This document shows positions 33,935 through 45,440 of a stretch of 64,000 nucleotides of DNA, in pieces. The notes beneath the pieces are model-generated. The model made no database searches and was not told the origin of the DNA. It worked only from the letters and a program-made list of their open reading frames with translations. A program made the position numbers and the translations under genes. The stretch lies in NCBI RefSeq assembly GCF_013100865.1, contig NC_048310.1, positions 31,420,146 to 31,484,145 on the forward strand. Direction: 5' to 3'. Position 1 is the stretch's first letter. Every line of letters begins with the position of its first letter. Origin of the DNA: Trachemys scripta elegans (Eukaryota; Chordata; Testudines; Emydidae).

Positions 33935-36109
33935 TGTCAGCCAAGTTAAGAACTCACTCTTACACATTAGGCAATTGGTGCCATGTTCTGTGTCCCCTTG
34001 ACATCCTCCCTAAGATACTGTTAGCGTATTTAGCAACTGGATAGGGCAAAATTCCACTCTGCTCCTGGGGAGGGGCAATCGTAAGTAGCCATGTAATACC
34101 TAAACCAAGATTACACAGTCCCTCTCCAAGGGGAAGGAGAGGAAAGGAAATCTGTGGCTGTATAGTTAGGAAGGCCCAGAGAGTTTCCATCCAGTTAGAA
34201 CCAACAGTGGCTGAAAATCTAAAAAGGAAGGACCCTTTTATATGAACTGTTAATAGGCATTAAAGTAACAACATATAGTACATAGAAAATTGGGGAGGTG
34301 GAAGAAAGTAACAAAAAGTTATAGTGTAGTTAGAAATACTCATAAAGGTCAAACCTTCAATCACACAAAGGTCACAGTCATATTTCTTTTCCATTTAATT
34401 AATTATGTAGCTCCATCATTATAGCTCATGCCAGATCTGTGAAAGCATAATATCTTCAGTGCAACTGGACTATTTCTTAGTGTTCTACCTGAAAAAAAGG
34501 CAGCTTTTTAGTAGAGTTTCAAAACTTCCAATATGCATTTCTCGCTAATTTATTTCAAGCACACTGCATTTTATAGGCTTATCTACTAATTCTTTTGATT
34601 AAAACACAAGCAAAAACCAACCAACTTGAACAGGTTGAATGCCACATCTGTGCAGAAGATAGCAGCGACACTTATTTATGGCTCAAAGAAATGGAGCCTA
34701 AATTAAGCTAGCTATTGCTGTAGAGTGGATAAGCGGCCATTATGAATTATCCTTAATTATAGCGATTTCCTAAACTAATAAACCTGCTAAATCTTTATTG
34801 CAAAGGTTAGTTTACGCAGCGCATATAAATTCCGCATGTGCTACGCATCAACCACCAGCTGTCTGACAGTGTGTTGCTATTGCAGTGAGTGTTCACATAA
34901 ATTTTATGTTGGTTATATTAACAGTCAGTCCATATCACTACCCACAGATGCCAGTAGACATAAAAATTGCTCTCTAGTGAGCCTAAATATCCCTAGAAGC
35001 TAGTTGTGTCTAATGTTCCATGTAGTATTTGTACGTGAAAGCAGCAGATTGAAGAGTTATTTACAGATGAATATTTCAATCCAGTTAGTTCATATTGGCC
35101 TACTTAGCCTTCTTTGCTGGTTTATTTGTATGCTAAATAATTCACCAAAGGTTCTTGTTTACTTTCAATAGTAGTTTCTATGAAATGCAAACAAGGGAGC
35201 TAACTTTAGGTGTTCAAAAGGCTAAGCAGCCCTGTGTGTAAATGCAGGTCAGAGCTACAAACAGAATCTTGAAGATGGGCTGTCACTCACAATTTTACCC
35301 GTTTTGCATTTTAAAAAAATTACTGGGACTTGCTGTTTTCATATGAATTTTTGGCAGGAGTGGAATAGTCTTAATTGATCTTTTTCACAGACAAATATGA
35401 AGTCCTTCAGTGTCTACCATTAACCAAACAGTGCTGGCAGCATACTGCCCAGTGTGGGCTATTAGAAGGTTTCTTAACAGTGCACTGGGCTAGCAGGTGC
35501 ACTAGAAATGTGGTCCTTCCTTCCAGGACATAAATACTTTTTTGAATGAATTTCTGTGGTGCAATTATTTTTATGCCATTTGTCCCATACTTTGCTTTCC
35601 TTTAATCGGAGCACTGTGCAAATTCAGCCATTCTGTGTTAGCCTTTCTGCACTCAGCCCCATAGACTTAAAAGCCTGGGACTAACAGCTTCGTCCAGTTC
35701 AAACCACAGTATTATCTAGTTCACAGAGAGTTCAACCATGGGGCTAACTTTTTATTTTATAATATTGATTCTATCATTTTACTGGTAATAATAGGAATTG
35801 CTTTATTGATATTTACTCAATATCTCATTGTGCAAAAGCTGTAGAATACTTTGTTACAGCTATTGACGTACATCTCTGGTTCACCATCTCCACCATAAGC
35901 CTGTTTCACCCATATGGTATTCAGATGCAGCAATTGTTTCTTGCTATTGATTTTAGATTGTTTTCATAACATACTTCTAAGGACCTTAGCACATGTGCAG
36001 CGTCTGGCTACAGTGTCATTTCGATCCTAGTAGTAAGAATATGAATCTTACATATTAAAATCACAACTTTTTAGTATTTACAAGGGCTAGTTTTGCATCA
36101 GTATTGCTT
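33935..36109. other. Repeat-poor DNA including a candidate element
   Basis: No gene. The interval 34640-34900 is described separately. The rest is AT-rich with no recognised repeat. Confidence 0.4.
34640..34900. promoter_or_regulatory. Candidate conserved non-coding element
   Basis: Repeat-free, balanced sequence with AATTAAGC (about 34701), CTTAATTAT (34752-34760), CAGCTG (E-box, 34856-34861) and TGACAG (34864-34869). The close E-box/TALE-like pair and paired ATTA sites resemble neural or limb enhancers. Inference only; no conservation could be checked. Confidence 0.3.
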
Positions 36110-36410
36110 GCAACCAGCTTTCTCAAGTTAAGAAGGATGAGGCCAATTCAGTTCTTGGATGGGGGACATTCAAGGAACAACATAGTGCTTTCCTAAAAGA
36201 AACTGGATATTTGTAGGTGGCATTCATCTCCTGAAGTCATGAATTAATAAATATGGTGGCATGGTTCTAGAGGACGCTATATCGTCAGAGATGCACCCCC
36301 CCCCCCCCCCCTTTTTTTTGGTATGAGATGTGAAACTGAGGGATTAGCCATTAAAGGTCCCATCACACTGTTTGAAAAATAAGGTATGCTGGGTAAATTC
36401 CAACTTGAGT
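36110..36410 (+). repeat. 5S rRNA-derived SINE (AmnSINE-like)
   Basis: 'aagttaagaaggatgaggcc' then 'gttcttggatgggggac' (36151-36167) match the internal promoter part of 5S rRNA. The downstream body keeps blocks known from amniote 5S-SINEs: 'gtaggtggcattc', 'aggacgctatatcgtcag', 'atgagatgtgaaactgagg', 'ggtcccatcacactgtttg' and 'ggtaaattccaa'. A C16T8 run (36296-36319) replaces part of the body. Old, degenerate and not a 5S gene. Confidence 0.75.
36296..36319 (+). repeat. (C)16(T)8 run
   Basis: A compound homopolymer inside the 5S-derived SINE. Confidence 0.85.
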
Positions 36411-37073
36411 GATTGCTAGAGCTGGGTAAATACTGAAAAACATTTTCTACAACTATTTATTTGAATGTTTGAAAGATTTCACTTTGCCTATCTTCAAGCC
36501 CCTTTTGTGTTTCCTTGTCACTAATATTCCTATGAACAAGTTTATTAGCAAGAGTGTTCATGGAAGCAGCTTACTTTAAGTGTACATTGTGAATATTCAT
36601 GGCATGCACATTTTGAATGTATAAATGCAAGTATTTGCACCAGAAACTATCCAATCAGGGAGCAGAAACATACCATAACATCTCTCAGAATTAACCAGCA
36701 GAGCTCTTATGTTATGTATTGAAAACTCTTAATGATCTGCTCTTGTACAATCTGCAGACCAAGAATTATTCACAGACTCTAGTTGGTGAATAATTTCAAA
36801 TGGTGAACAAATTGGAGAGCCTATCCATTCAGTTTCAACTGGATATAGTATTCTGCATTTATTTTAATCCATTGTGTACTCTTGTTGAGCGCTGTTAAGA
36901 TAAGCAGCAGTTTTTAAAATAGTGGTTTATATTTGTGTGTGTGTGTATGTGTATTCATCATATATATAATGTCCTGACCGTACATCCTTAGCACAGTCAA
37001 AACTATAATTAAAAATGAGCCCTTGCCTGTCTGAGGAGGACTGAACCAACAAGGCAGGATTGTTCTCATAGAG
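36411..37073. other. Unassigned AT-rich DNA
   Basis: No gene. 'tagagctgggtaaatactg' at about 36417 resembles the terminus of the foldback repeat near 43 kb, but a matching end was not found. A (TG)n stretch lies at about 36935-36952. Confidence 0.4.
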
Positions 37074-37158
37074 GGTCAGATCCTCAGCTGGTGTAGATCA
37101 GCCTAGCTCTGCTGATGTCAATTTAGTTATGCCAATTTACAGCAGCCTAGGATCTGGC
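37074..37158. repeat. Dispersed short foldback repeat
   Basis: 'ggtcagatcctcagctggtg' at the left and 'agcagcctaggatctggc' at the right are inverted versions of one another; the centre holds 'gctgatgtcaattt'. A compact member of the window-wide family. Confidence 0.65.
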
Positions 37159-37189
37159 TAGAGTGTTTATCAATTTAAGTTTGCGAAGT

Positions 37190-37197
37190 GCTTTTAG

Positions 37198-37228
<31 letters not shown>

Positions 37229-37278
37229 ATAGCACCTTTTATCAGTTAGACACATTTTTCTTACCCACTGGCAGCAGC
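37190..37278 (+). repeat. 89-bp inverted repeat, left copy
   Basis: Matches the complement of 38302-38390 at 83 of 89 bases. The first half is the old SINE/LINE tail (GATCCTTTGGGATGAAAGG, TATATAAAT). The second half ('ttttatcagttagacac', 'cttacccactggcagcagc') is not part of the tail as seen at 3.2 kb. Confidence 0.85.
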
Positions 37279-38301
37279 GCTTATTCATTGTACTCAGCTT
37301 ACATATTAAGCTTAGGAAAAAAGAATTTCCCACAACTAATGAGGCCATTCGTCAACCATCTATATGCAATGATTCAAGAGGAAGCAAATTAAATACACCT
37401 CACCATAAAGCATCATTGAGTCAAACACTGTGGCTAGAGTTTTTGAGAGAGCTGGATAATTTTAATATGCTAAATTAAAAGTAATCAAGTCTCATGCTGC
37501 CAAGTTGTAAACTGATTGCTGCAGGGGGTAAGAAAGACTTGAAAATATTGCATAGCTGCTAAGGTTTTATTTCTTCCTTTGTATTAACCACTGCTAGACT
37601 TAACTGATGACTGGTGTAATCTTGTCTAGCAAATCCTATATTACGATGGCCAGTTATGGAATTTGATATCCATGGAAGATACCTCAGAAGCTGCTCTCTG
37701 AAGAATCAGATAATAGCTATCAAACTTACTATGAAGAAACTCTTCTTTATTGTTCTCTATGCTTTTTATGCAAAATCTAAGTCAATGTTTAAAGTCATCT
37801 TAAGGGGAAAACAATATGTAAGCCAAATACATAGTGCCGGTGAAAGCCAATGGGACTTAATTCTCCTAAATCACTTAGGCACTTTTGAAAATCCCACCTT
37901 ATATTAAGAAAATTGGAAAACTTCAGAAAGTTTTGTAAACATGCAAAGATTGTATGCTCAGCTGTAGAGACAATTTAGCCCTATGGGTCAAGAATTAGGA
38001 TAGTTAAATAAAGAGAACAGCTAGATTTGCCTAAGTGTCATGAGACAAATTTAGCCCTGGTGTGACTGTACTCGGTTCAGTGAAATTGGACCCAGGGGAC
38101 TGGACTTGGCCCCACAGTGCTGTCTGTGGATAAAAAACAGAACAACAGTAACTTTCACACTAACTCAGTGGAACACATAAAAAATAATCCTTACAGAGTA
38201 TTGGATCTTATGTATGTTATGAGATCTTAGTGTTCCTCAAAAACTATACTGATTTGTAAATAAACACAGACACACACTCTCTCTCTAACTATATATATAT
38301 T

Positions 38302-38390
38302 GCTGCTGCCAATGGGTAAGAAAAACGTGTCTAACTGATAAAAGATGCTACATTTATATAGTGCCTTTCATCACAAAGGATCCTAAAAGC
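38302..38390 (-). repeat. 89-bp inverted repeat, right copy
   Basis: The opposite-strand partner of 37190-37278, about 1 kb away. Of the six differences five are transitions. Weaker similarity extends about 25 bases further on the tail side (to about 38418). Confidence 0.85.
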
Positions 38391-38702
38391 GCGTCACACC
38401 TTTAAATTTATATATACATAAAAAAATGTATGAAGTACAAAAAATGGAGGCCCTGAAAATCAATTCAGATATGGCACCCTGTTTCTGTGGAATGCCAAAT
38501 ATATATTTATAAATATTTTCTATGTATAAAAAATCTTCACTCTGTCCAATCATCTGTGGATCTGAGAGACAAGACTTTCATAAAAGAAGTTAAATTACAG
38601 ACTTTATGCAATGAACAGAAGTAGCTTTAGAAGTGTACATTTTGCAGACAACTGAATGTCTGAAATCTGACATTCTTGAAAGGTGAAATTACGATATATT
38701 CA

Positions 38703-38788
38703 GACCCGATTCTGCACACCCAGCTCAGTCAAAATTCCCATTGACTTCAGTGGAAATTTTGTGCGAGTAAAGAGCACAGGATCAGGCT
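38703..38788. repeat. Dispersed short foldback repeat
   Basis: 'gacccgattctgcacacc' versus 'gagcacaggatcaggctc' at the ends, with 'cccattgacttcagtgg' in the middle. The same family as 37074-37158. Confidence 0.65.
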
Positions 38789-41700
38789 CTTCATTCATAA
38801 TTTAATTGGACAGAAGTCTAGCAATTGGAACGCTTGAAAGTAGCATACAAGTGGAGGCAGACAAGCATCCTGCAACAACTAATTCAACCGCATAACACAT
38901 CTTTGAACTGTCTAAGGCATGCCTAACCACTACATGCTACCAACAAGAGTAAATACTCCAAAGAGAAGGAGGAGATGGAGTTGCTATGCATAAAGAAAAA
39001 GATTACAAGACAGCCCATCTGCTAAAGCTGTGAACAGTGTACCTGTCACCTCTAGTTATAAACTAGAGGCAGCCTTGCCTCATAGCAACCATACAGGCCA
39101 GTTTATTACAAACACGAGAAGGAAAGAAGCAAACTTAGACCTTCACTTTCCATCTGACATTGTGTCAAAATATTAGCTTCAAGGAATCTCGTGGACGGAA
39201 GCGTGAAGATGAGCTGAGGATAAATGCTAACAAGAAAAGAACTGAAATCATCCACAAGTTCAGTGAAACTACATGGCTATTCCTGCTGAATAACTATGAA
39301 AGGAATAGAAAAAAACTGGCTGGCGGGTGTAGAGTGGAGCACTGTCAGAAAACAAACACTGACTAGCAGTGGCGACAGGAGAAATATATATTAAATAAGG
39401 TCATCGTGATATCCTGTAGATATTAATCTTCCATTTCTCATTATATCCATTTTAAAAAACAGTAATCTACTTATGTTGTTTTGATGTAACATGGCTTAAG
39501 AAGGCGCTTTAAAAATGCTTTAAACTGAGCCACTTCATTCTCCTTGAATTGTCCCTGTTCCCTTGGAAGCCATCCACTCCCACCCATTATCCGCCTCTCT
39601 CATACACACACACAATCTGGAATCTCTCACATTCCTTCTTTCTCTTAAGTTATCCTCCTCAAAGTCAGGTACAATGGTCACAGTGTTTACTGCTATTATG
39701 ATGTTTTAGTTTTATCTAGCATCCCTTGGAGAATGGACAAATTGGGTGCATACGGGAAGCGGACCATCTTGGACATTGATTTTTGAAGGACTGTTAGATA
39801 AATGCTGACATCACAGATTGATGTCTCTTTAAAACAGTGCCTAGTGCAGAACCATTGGGGAAATAAAAAAATATTGACTTAACATGTTTGTGCAGAGGGC
39901 CCACTGGAGAATTCCTCTGCATTAATGGGATCCATCAATTTAGGTGTTCTTTAATTATTCTAATTCTACACTTCACAGCTGGAAACAGGTCTTATCAGCT
40001 CATCCGTTCCTTGTACCCAGGTATTCGGCACTTCTTCAGAGAGGAGGTAACACTGGGTGAAGACACTTTCATCTATTTTTCATCATCACATCTTGACCTC
40101 TTGTTCAGTAATTAAAATTTTTGATTATAGACTAATTTCCCTGTGCAGCGTGGTGGTGAAATTGAACAGGGACTCGATTAATGGACCAACTCAGAGGCCA
40201 AGAAGCTATTTGGCTGTTTAGTGAAATACATGCCGGCAAAATAAAGTTGATGGTTTTGTTCATGTTTAACCCCTCACCTTGGTACCATCAATAGATTGAA
40301 GACATCATTTGTATCTGCAAGTGTTTGTTTAATTAAGACCTCCTAAAAATCTTTGCTATTGATTCATTCCATTATCTTATTGATTAACTGCACTGGATCA
40401 TGTACTTGCTCTTTAGTGGAAGGCAACAGTTTCAGCCAGCTGTCATTATCCACAGATGTGAACAGTAAGCAATGTTCAGCATCCATGTCTGCCAAAGTGT
40501 CTTGTGTTTTAATGAAGTACTGGCTGCAGTTCCCTGTATTACATGAGAAAAGCCAGTTGTCTCCTGCTGGTGGTGTGACCAAGCATAAAGGTTTTCTTCC
40601 AGTTATTCATAAAGCAGCTGCTTACTAGGGAATGTTAGAAAGTTGTGCTTTGCATTTGTATGTTAAAATTTAGAGGTTTCGAGTCGGAGCAGCAAATGAT
40701 CGCAGATGACCTGCATATTTAATTTCCACATTATTGTGTTTTATTTTTCCATATTGAAGAATTCTGCAGAGCATAATATTTGTAACTTGATTTTGCATGT
40801 TTGTATCTTGCATTCTCACCTTTATGAGACTACTGCATAAACTAGAATTAATATAGATGTATACCAGACATAAGCTGTACATTATTTAGTTCTTTTAAGC
40901 TGTGCAGGAAATTAATCCAGTCAGCAGCATTTGGACCACTGTGAAGATGAGTTCTCCAGTTCACATTTGCAAGGCTGAATGGAATTCACTTCTGCTTGTC
41001 AGCTTTTAGGACGAAAGCCCCTTTTCATAACACGATGATGCAGTGACAATGCCTTGCTTTGCTGTTTAGATTCAGTGATGGAACCAGGAATCTTACTCCT
41101 CGTACCAATGGAGGCTGTCTGCCTTGCAGGAGGATTGAAACTACACAATCACAGTGTACCCTATTTGCTGGCCCACCCATAGTGAATTTGAGTACTGGTC
41201 TTAGAGCAAGCTGCTCATGCATTCTCTCAGATTCTTGGGGCAGGCACAAGAAACAAGCAGGAGGTGGTGACAGGCAATAAAGTTATGGGTGGAGGAAGAA
41301 AGGGGAGAGTTTGGTAAAATGTAGGCAAGAAACCTAACCCTGCTATTTCTCTTTCTGCTCTGATATTTGAGTGACAATCCAGATTGGTCCAATATATGCA
41401 TTCCTTATTGGAGTATTTCATAGGAAATAAGGCATGTATTCTTTACTTTCACGTGCAGTGCTTCCCTGAGATTTCCAGTACACTATACATAATGTGGGTG
41501 GTCTGTTAGTAAGTGCCAGTGGGTTCTTTGTTGCCATTGTGAAGGGGAGGCCTTAGAAACTCCCCACGCGACAAAAACGCAATTTTCTTCTTCCCAGTTG
41601 TATTTAAAATGAAAATTTCACCAGCTGAACTGTTTTAGAGTTATAGCTCAATCCAGACTTCAGTGTTTAGTTAAGTTTGTATTTCTGCTGGCATGCGTGG

Positions 41701-42785
41701 TTAATTTCAGCCAAACCCTCATCTTTACCTTGGCAGAGAAACTGATTTTGTTGGGTTCTCTACATCCTGTTAAATGAGTTAGTACCAAACCAATATCCAA
41801 AGGACAAATGACTGCTTTCTGAATACTTCTCAAGCTTTTTGATGACAGCTCTAAGTACTGATTCAGTCTTTGTGATGCTTTAACGTGGCAATTTTGAGTT
41901 CCTCGGGTTATTTGTAACTATACAAATGCCAAAGTTATGTAATAAAGAGAAAAACACCTGTATAGAGCTTCTTAGAATATGTTCCTATTTAAATCCAGCT
42001 GCTGGAGAATGTTACACAAAAATTTTATTTTCTGCAAGATAAAATTATGCTGCTATACTTAACATTTTTCTTGTACAATTTAGGAAGTGCTTTGATCATT
42101 TGTTGATAAATGTGTAATTTTACTAATATGTGCACATACAATATAAGGTAAGATTTTGAGCTACATTGTGGAATTGTGTAAGAGGGGGTGTGGAGGGACT
42201 GCTTTGCTGCTGAAATCCCCATCTGGTGAATTCTTTCTCTCTAATAGGAGTCTGACTGTCTATAAGATTTGAGCATCTCCCATGTGTTTAGAAAAAGAAA
42301 TAATCTCTCCTTCCCAGGAGAAATAGCTTGATTGGTCGGAATGTGTTTTGTTTATGCTAGTGGGTGTGTTGTGTGTCAGTGAAGAAAACTGATGGACCAC
42401 TACATCGAACAGCTGAATCCTGCAGTTAGTTATTTCAGTAGGTAGTTCTATGGTCATTCTTATCTCTTGAGGAAGACAGTCTCATAGTCTAGGTCCAGTT
42501 CCTGTAAAAGTTCTGCCTACTGCACTCACAAGCCTGTTAGTTGAGTTCCTTTGCTCCTCATTCTGTATCTGGGTAGCTTGGTTGTCTACCCTCACCCTGA
42601 TCCTTCTCTCAGGATTAGCGGATAGAGCAGATACTGCACTGTAAAAAGATTTTGGCAAGCAAGTGAACAGTGGCTGGAATGGTGGGAGAAAATCTCCTTG
42701 TGCTCCTTCTCATTTGTTCACTCACATAGGGTATGGTTGCACTGAGTAATAATCGCTCATATAAGTTGGGAAGAGAGAGATATTT
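38789..42785. other. Repeat-poor DNA including a candidate element
   Basis: No gene. The interval 39900-40270 is described separately. Frames up to 91 codons lack family motifs. No confident interspersed repeat is recognised. Confidence 0.4.
39900..40270. promoter_or_regulatory. Candidate conserved non-coding element
   Basis: Repeat-free and balanced in composition. It carries CATTAATGG near 39921, TTTAATTATTCTAATT near 39950, CAGTAATTAAAATT near 40105 and CGATTAATGGACC near 40173, a dense set of homeodomain-type ATTA sites. Enhancer function is inferred from texture alone. Confidence 0.3.
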
Positions 42786-42945
42786 AAAGCATGGTGCTGG
42801 AAATCAAAAAGTCCCAACTCCAGATCCTGGTTGGATGTGGACTTCCTCTGTGGCCTTGAATGAGTCATTTAATCTCCCTGGGAATCAGTTTCCACACCTG
42901 TAAAATGTGGATAATGATCATGATGATGATAATAAAAATAATATG
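42786..42945 (+). repeat. MIR-type SINE fragment
   Basis: 'ccagatcctggttggatgtg', 'gtggccttgaatgagtcatt' and 'cacacctgtaaaatgtggat' correspond to the MIR middle and right body, followed by a (GAT/AAT)-rich tail. Confidence 0.8.
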
Positions 42946-42958
42946 TGTGATGATTATT

Positions 42959-43416
42959 GCTGGGCAGGAAATGGTTTTCCCGTCCTGGGGAAAAAATTGA
43001 GATTTTGAAAAAAAAAAATTCCATCCCAAGTCAGGCCAAAAAGTTAAAATCTCAAAATTTTTCACAAGCTAACAATCCAAACAAAATTTCAGTTCAGGTC
43101 CATCAAAACGTTTTGTTTCAATAATTTAGAAAATATAGTTTTATTTTGATTTTTTTACATTTTATTTTTGTAATATAATTAGCTTAAATTTTAAACAAAA
43201 AGTTGTTTCAAATAGAAAAAACTGTTTTTTTTTTTTTTTTTTAAATGTCAAAATGGGACCTTTCAAATTTTCAAAAAAAAAAAAAATTCTTAGCTTTTTT
43301 TCAACAGGAGAAATTTGTCAAAATCGACCCTTTCCTATGAACAGTTTCAGTTTTGATGAATTGGCATTATCCAACAAAAAGAAGTTTTTGTTGAAAAATT
43401 CCCAACCAGCTCTAGT
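42959..43416. mobile_element. AT-rich foldback repeat
   Basis: Starts 'tgctgggcaggaaatggtt' and ends 'cccaaccagctctag'. The right terminus complement, CTAGAGCTGGTTGGGAA, loosely matches the left end. The interior is full of mutually pairing TTTTGTTT/AAACAAAA and TTTCA/TGAAA runs plus an 18-base T run (43225-43242). I recall this as a common turtle repeat; class uncertain. Confidence 0.5.
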
Positions 43417-44264
43417 GAAGAATGTTATTTATAATGGACCAAATCCTCCTCTCCCTATTGACGTGAATAGTCAAAAGGAATGCTCCTAAGCATGAAACAA
43501 GTAGCATTTGATACAGTGTAGGTAAAGTGCTTTGAACGTAGAAGAATGCTATGCACATTCTAAGTATTGCTATTCTTGTTTCACAGCACTAAGAACTGTT
43601 ACTTTATTTTTTAATTTTAGATAATTATGAAAAAAATCCTGCCAGTGTCAGTCCTAAAGAGTTAACTTTCCCCAAACACTACCAGCATTTTATTACAATT
43701 GTCAAAAAAAGAACCCAACTCAGTGTTATTGTTTTGATTATTGAGATTCAGCCACAGATCAACGGAGCAATTAAAATTTCTAAATAAAATTCCCTGAATT
43801 GTCAAACAAAGGATGAGTTCCCAATGGGAAGGGTTTATTTTTAAAGTTGAAATTTCTCTTTGTAACGTCTCTGCCAGTAAATGGTTTCGTTAATTGGAAT
43901 ATACAGAAATATTTTACCAGTTTAACAATGCATGACATCCTACTAAGATTGTGATGACAAGCTTTTCCTTTTATGTAAGGTGAAGTTACTGCATTCATAT
44001 AATAAATATATGGGCTTAGTTACAAATAGATTTTTAGAAGAAATTAAAAAATGCAATTATTGTTGAAACTCAACAAAAGTGTCTGGAATATTTAGAAGTC
44101 TGAATAGAAAGAAAGTAACTTTTTTTAATCAATACTAGAAATAAAAAGGTAATTCAGAATTTGAAGAAAGTATAGAGGAAACTTGATTTACATATTAATA
44201 ATAGTTTTCTCTAAAAATCTGACCTCTGAACTTTTGGGGTAATTGACCCTGATAATGCTTCCTA
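43417..44264. other. Unassigned AT-rich DNA
   Basis: No gene. One short copy of the dispersed family at about 43434-43470 ('ccctattgacgtgaatag'). Otherwise nothing recognised. Confidence 0.4.
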
Positions 44265-44455
44265 TACACCTCTACCTCGATAAACGCTGTCCTCGAGAGC
44301 CAAAAAATCTTACTGCATTATAGGTGAAACCGCATTATATTGAACTTGGTTTGATCCGCTGGAGTGTGCAGCTCTGCCCCCCCAGAGCACTGCTTTACCG
44401 TGTTATATCTGAATTTGTGTTATATCGGGTTGTGTTATATCGGGGTAGAGGTGTA
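44265..44455. mobile_element. Mariner/Tc1-type MITE, 191 bp
   Basis: Ends TACACCTCTACCTCGATA and, on the complement, TACACCTCTACCCCGATA, are inverted repeats with one difference over 18. The element is bordered by TA on both sides (44263-44264, 44456-44457), the duplication expected for the Tc1/mariner superfamily. Internal 'gttatat' blocks are repeated in the right arm. No transposase. Confidence 0.8.
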
Positions 44456-45246
44456 TATTACCTCACCCTTGAATAACTTTGATCAAAGTAAATGGGAGTA
44501 CTGTGTGAGTAAAGTCTGTAGAATAGGACGCTATAATATATTTAAGAAGACTATCTAGAACATGGCATGTTAAAATGGGACCCTGACAACTTAAATTTGA
44601 CCCATAATTTAATTTTGCACAAAACAAACAAACATGAAACTAATTGAAGAATATCCATTAAAAAAATCCAATAAAAAGAGATAAAATAAAATAAAAATTC
44701 ACAGTAACATTAAGAATGGTTTCTCTGAAATGGAAATTGAATCAACAAATAAGTTGCCAAAACAGTTTTTTATGCTCAGAGGAAGCCTTGGGCCGGAATG
44801 TATAGGAACATTAATTGCACTGTTGAACGCTTGATGGCAGACAGTATTTGCATTTTTAATGGAGCCTTTTGAGTATTTAATAGCAGATTTGCTATCTTGA
44901 TGTTTTTAACTGTGCAGTGTATTTATGTATTTAGAGTTGTCCTATGAAATTCAGTGCACTAGCCTCTACTCATCTGATTGAGTGATTACATGAATTCCAC
45001 TGCAAATTTGGCATTGTAATAATAATATCTTAATGAACCAAGTTCATAGTGTTAGAGTAGACTTCACTAATGCTTCTAAATTAGAGCCAGTTAAAGTTTT
45101 CCAAGTGCTGTAATTCAGAGGCAAAGCTGATATTCCATCCTTTAAATCCTCTTGGTATTTTAACACATAAGATGATCTACAATAGTGGGAGTTCAGATAT
45201 TATGGTAATTGGTAGAGTGTGGAAATCTAGATAGTTAATCAACATT
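44456..45246. other. Repeat-poor DNA including a candidate element
   Basis: No gene. The stretch 44755-45065 is repeat-free and rich in ATTA/TTGCAT-type sites ('cattaattgcactg' near 44810, 'tatttgcatttttaatgg' near 44847) and may be regulatory. Confidence 0.35.
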
Positions 45247-45440
45247 AGCAACCCCAAGTGTTAAAAAAAAAAAAAAAAGTATGAGTTGGGCCTCAAAAAA
45301 CATCATAATCAGATGGACTTTAAAATCGTGAGATAAAAGAATAATATATTTTAAGTTCTTTTTATTTGCCTTCTTGTTTCTGCACCTTCAGGGTGCAATC
45401 TGGTCATATTTTCAAGCGTTTATCTACAACCTAGAAGGGC
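45247..45440 (+). repeat. Interspersed repeat (ccccaagtgtt family), longer copy
   Basis: Shares 'ccccaagtgtt', 'agtatgagt' and 'ggcc' with 29915-29975, then continues with 'catcataatcagatggac', 'tttttatttgccttcttg' and 'tcaagcgtttatctacaacc'. An A run interrupts it. I recall such sequence as dispersed in turtles. No coding. Confidence 0.65.

Noticed and set aside
36110..36180. A genuine 5S rRNA gene
   Set aside because: Only part of the 5S-like promoter segment is present, it is degenerate, and it is joined to a SINE body.
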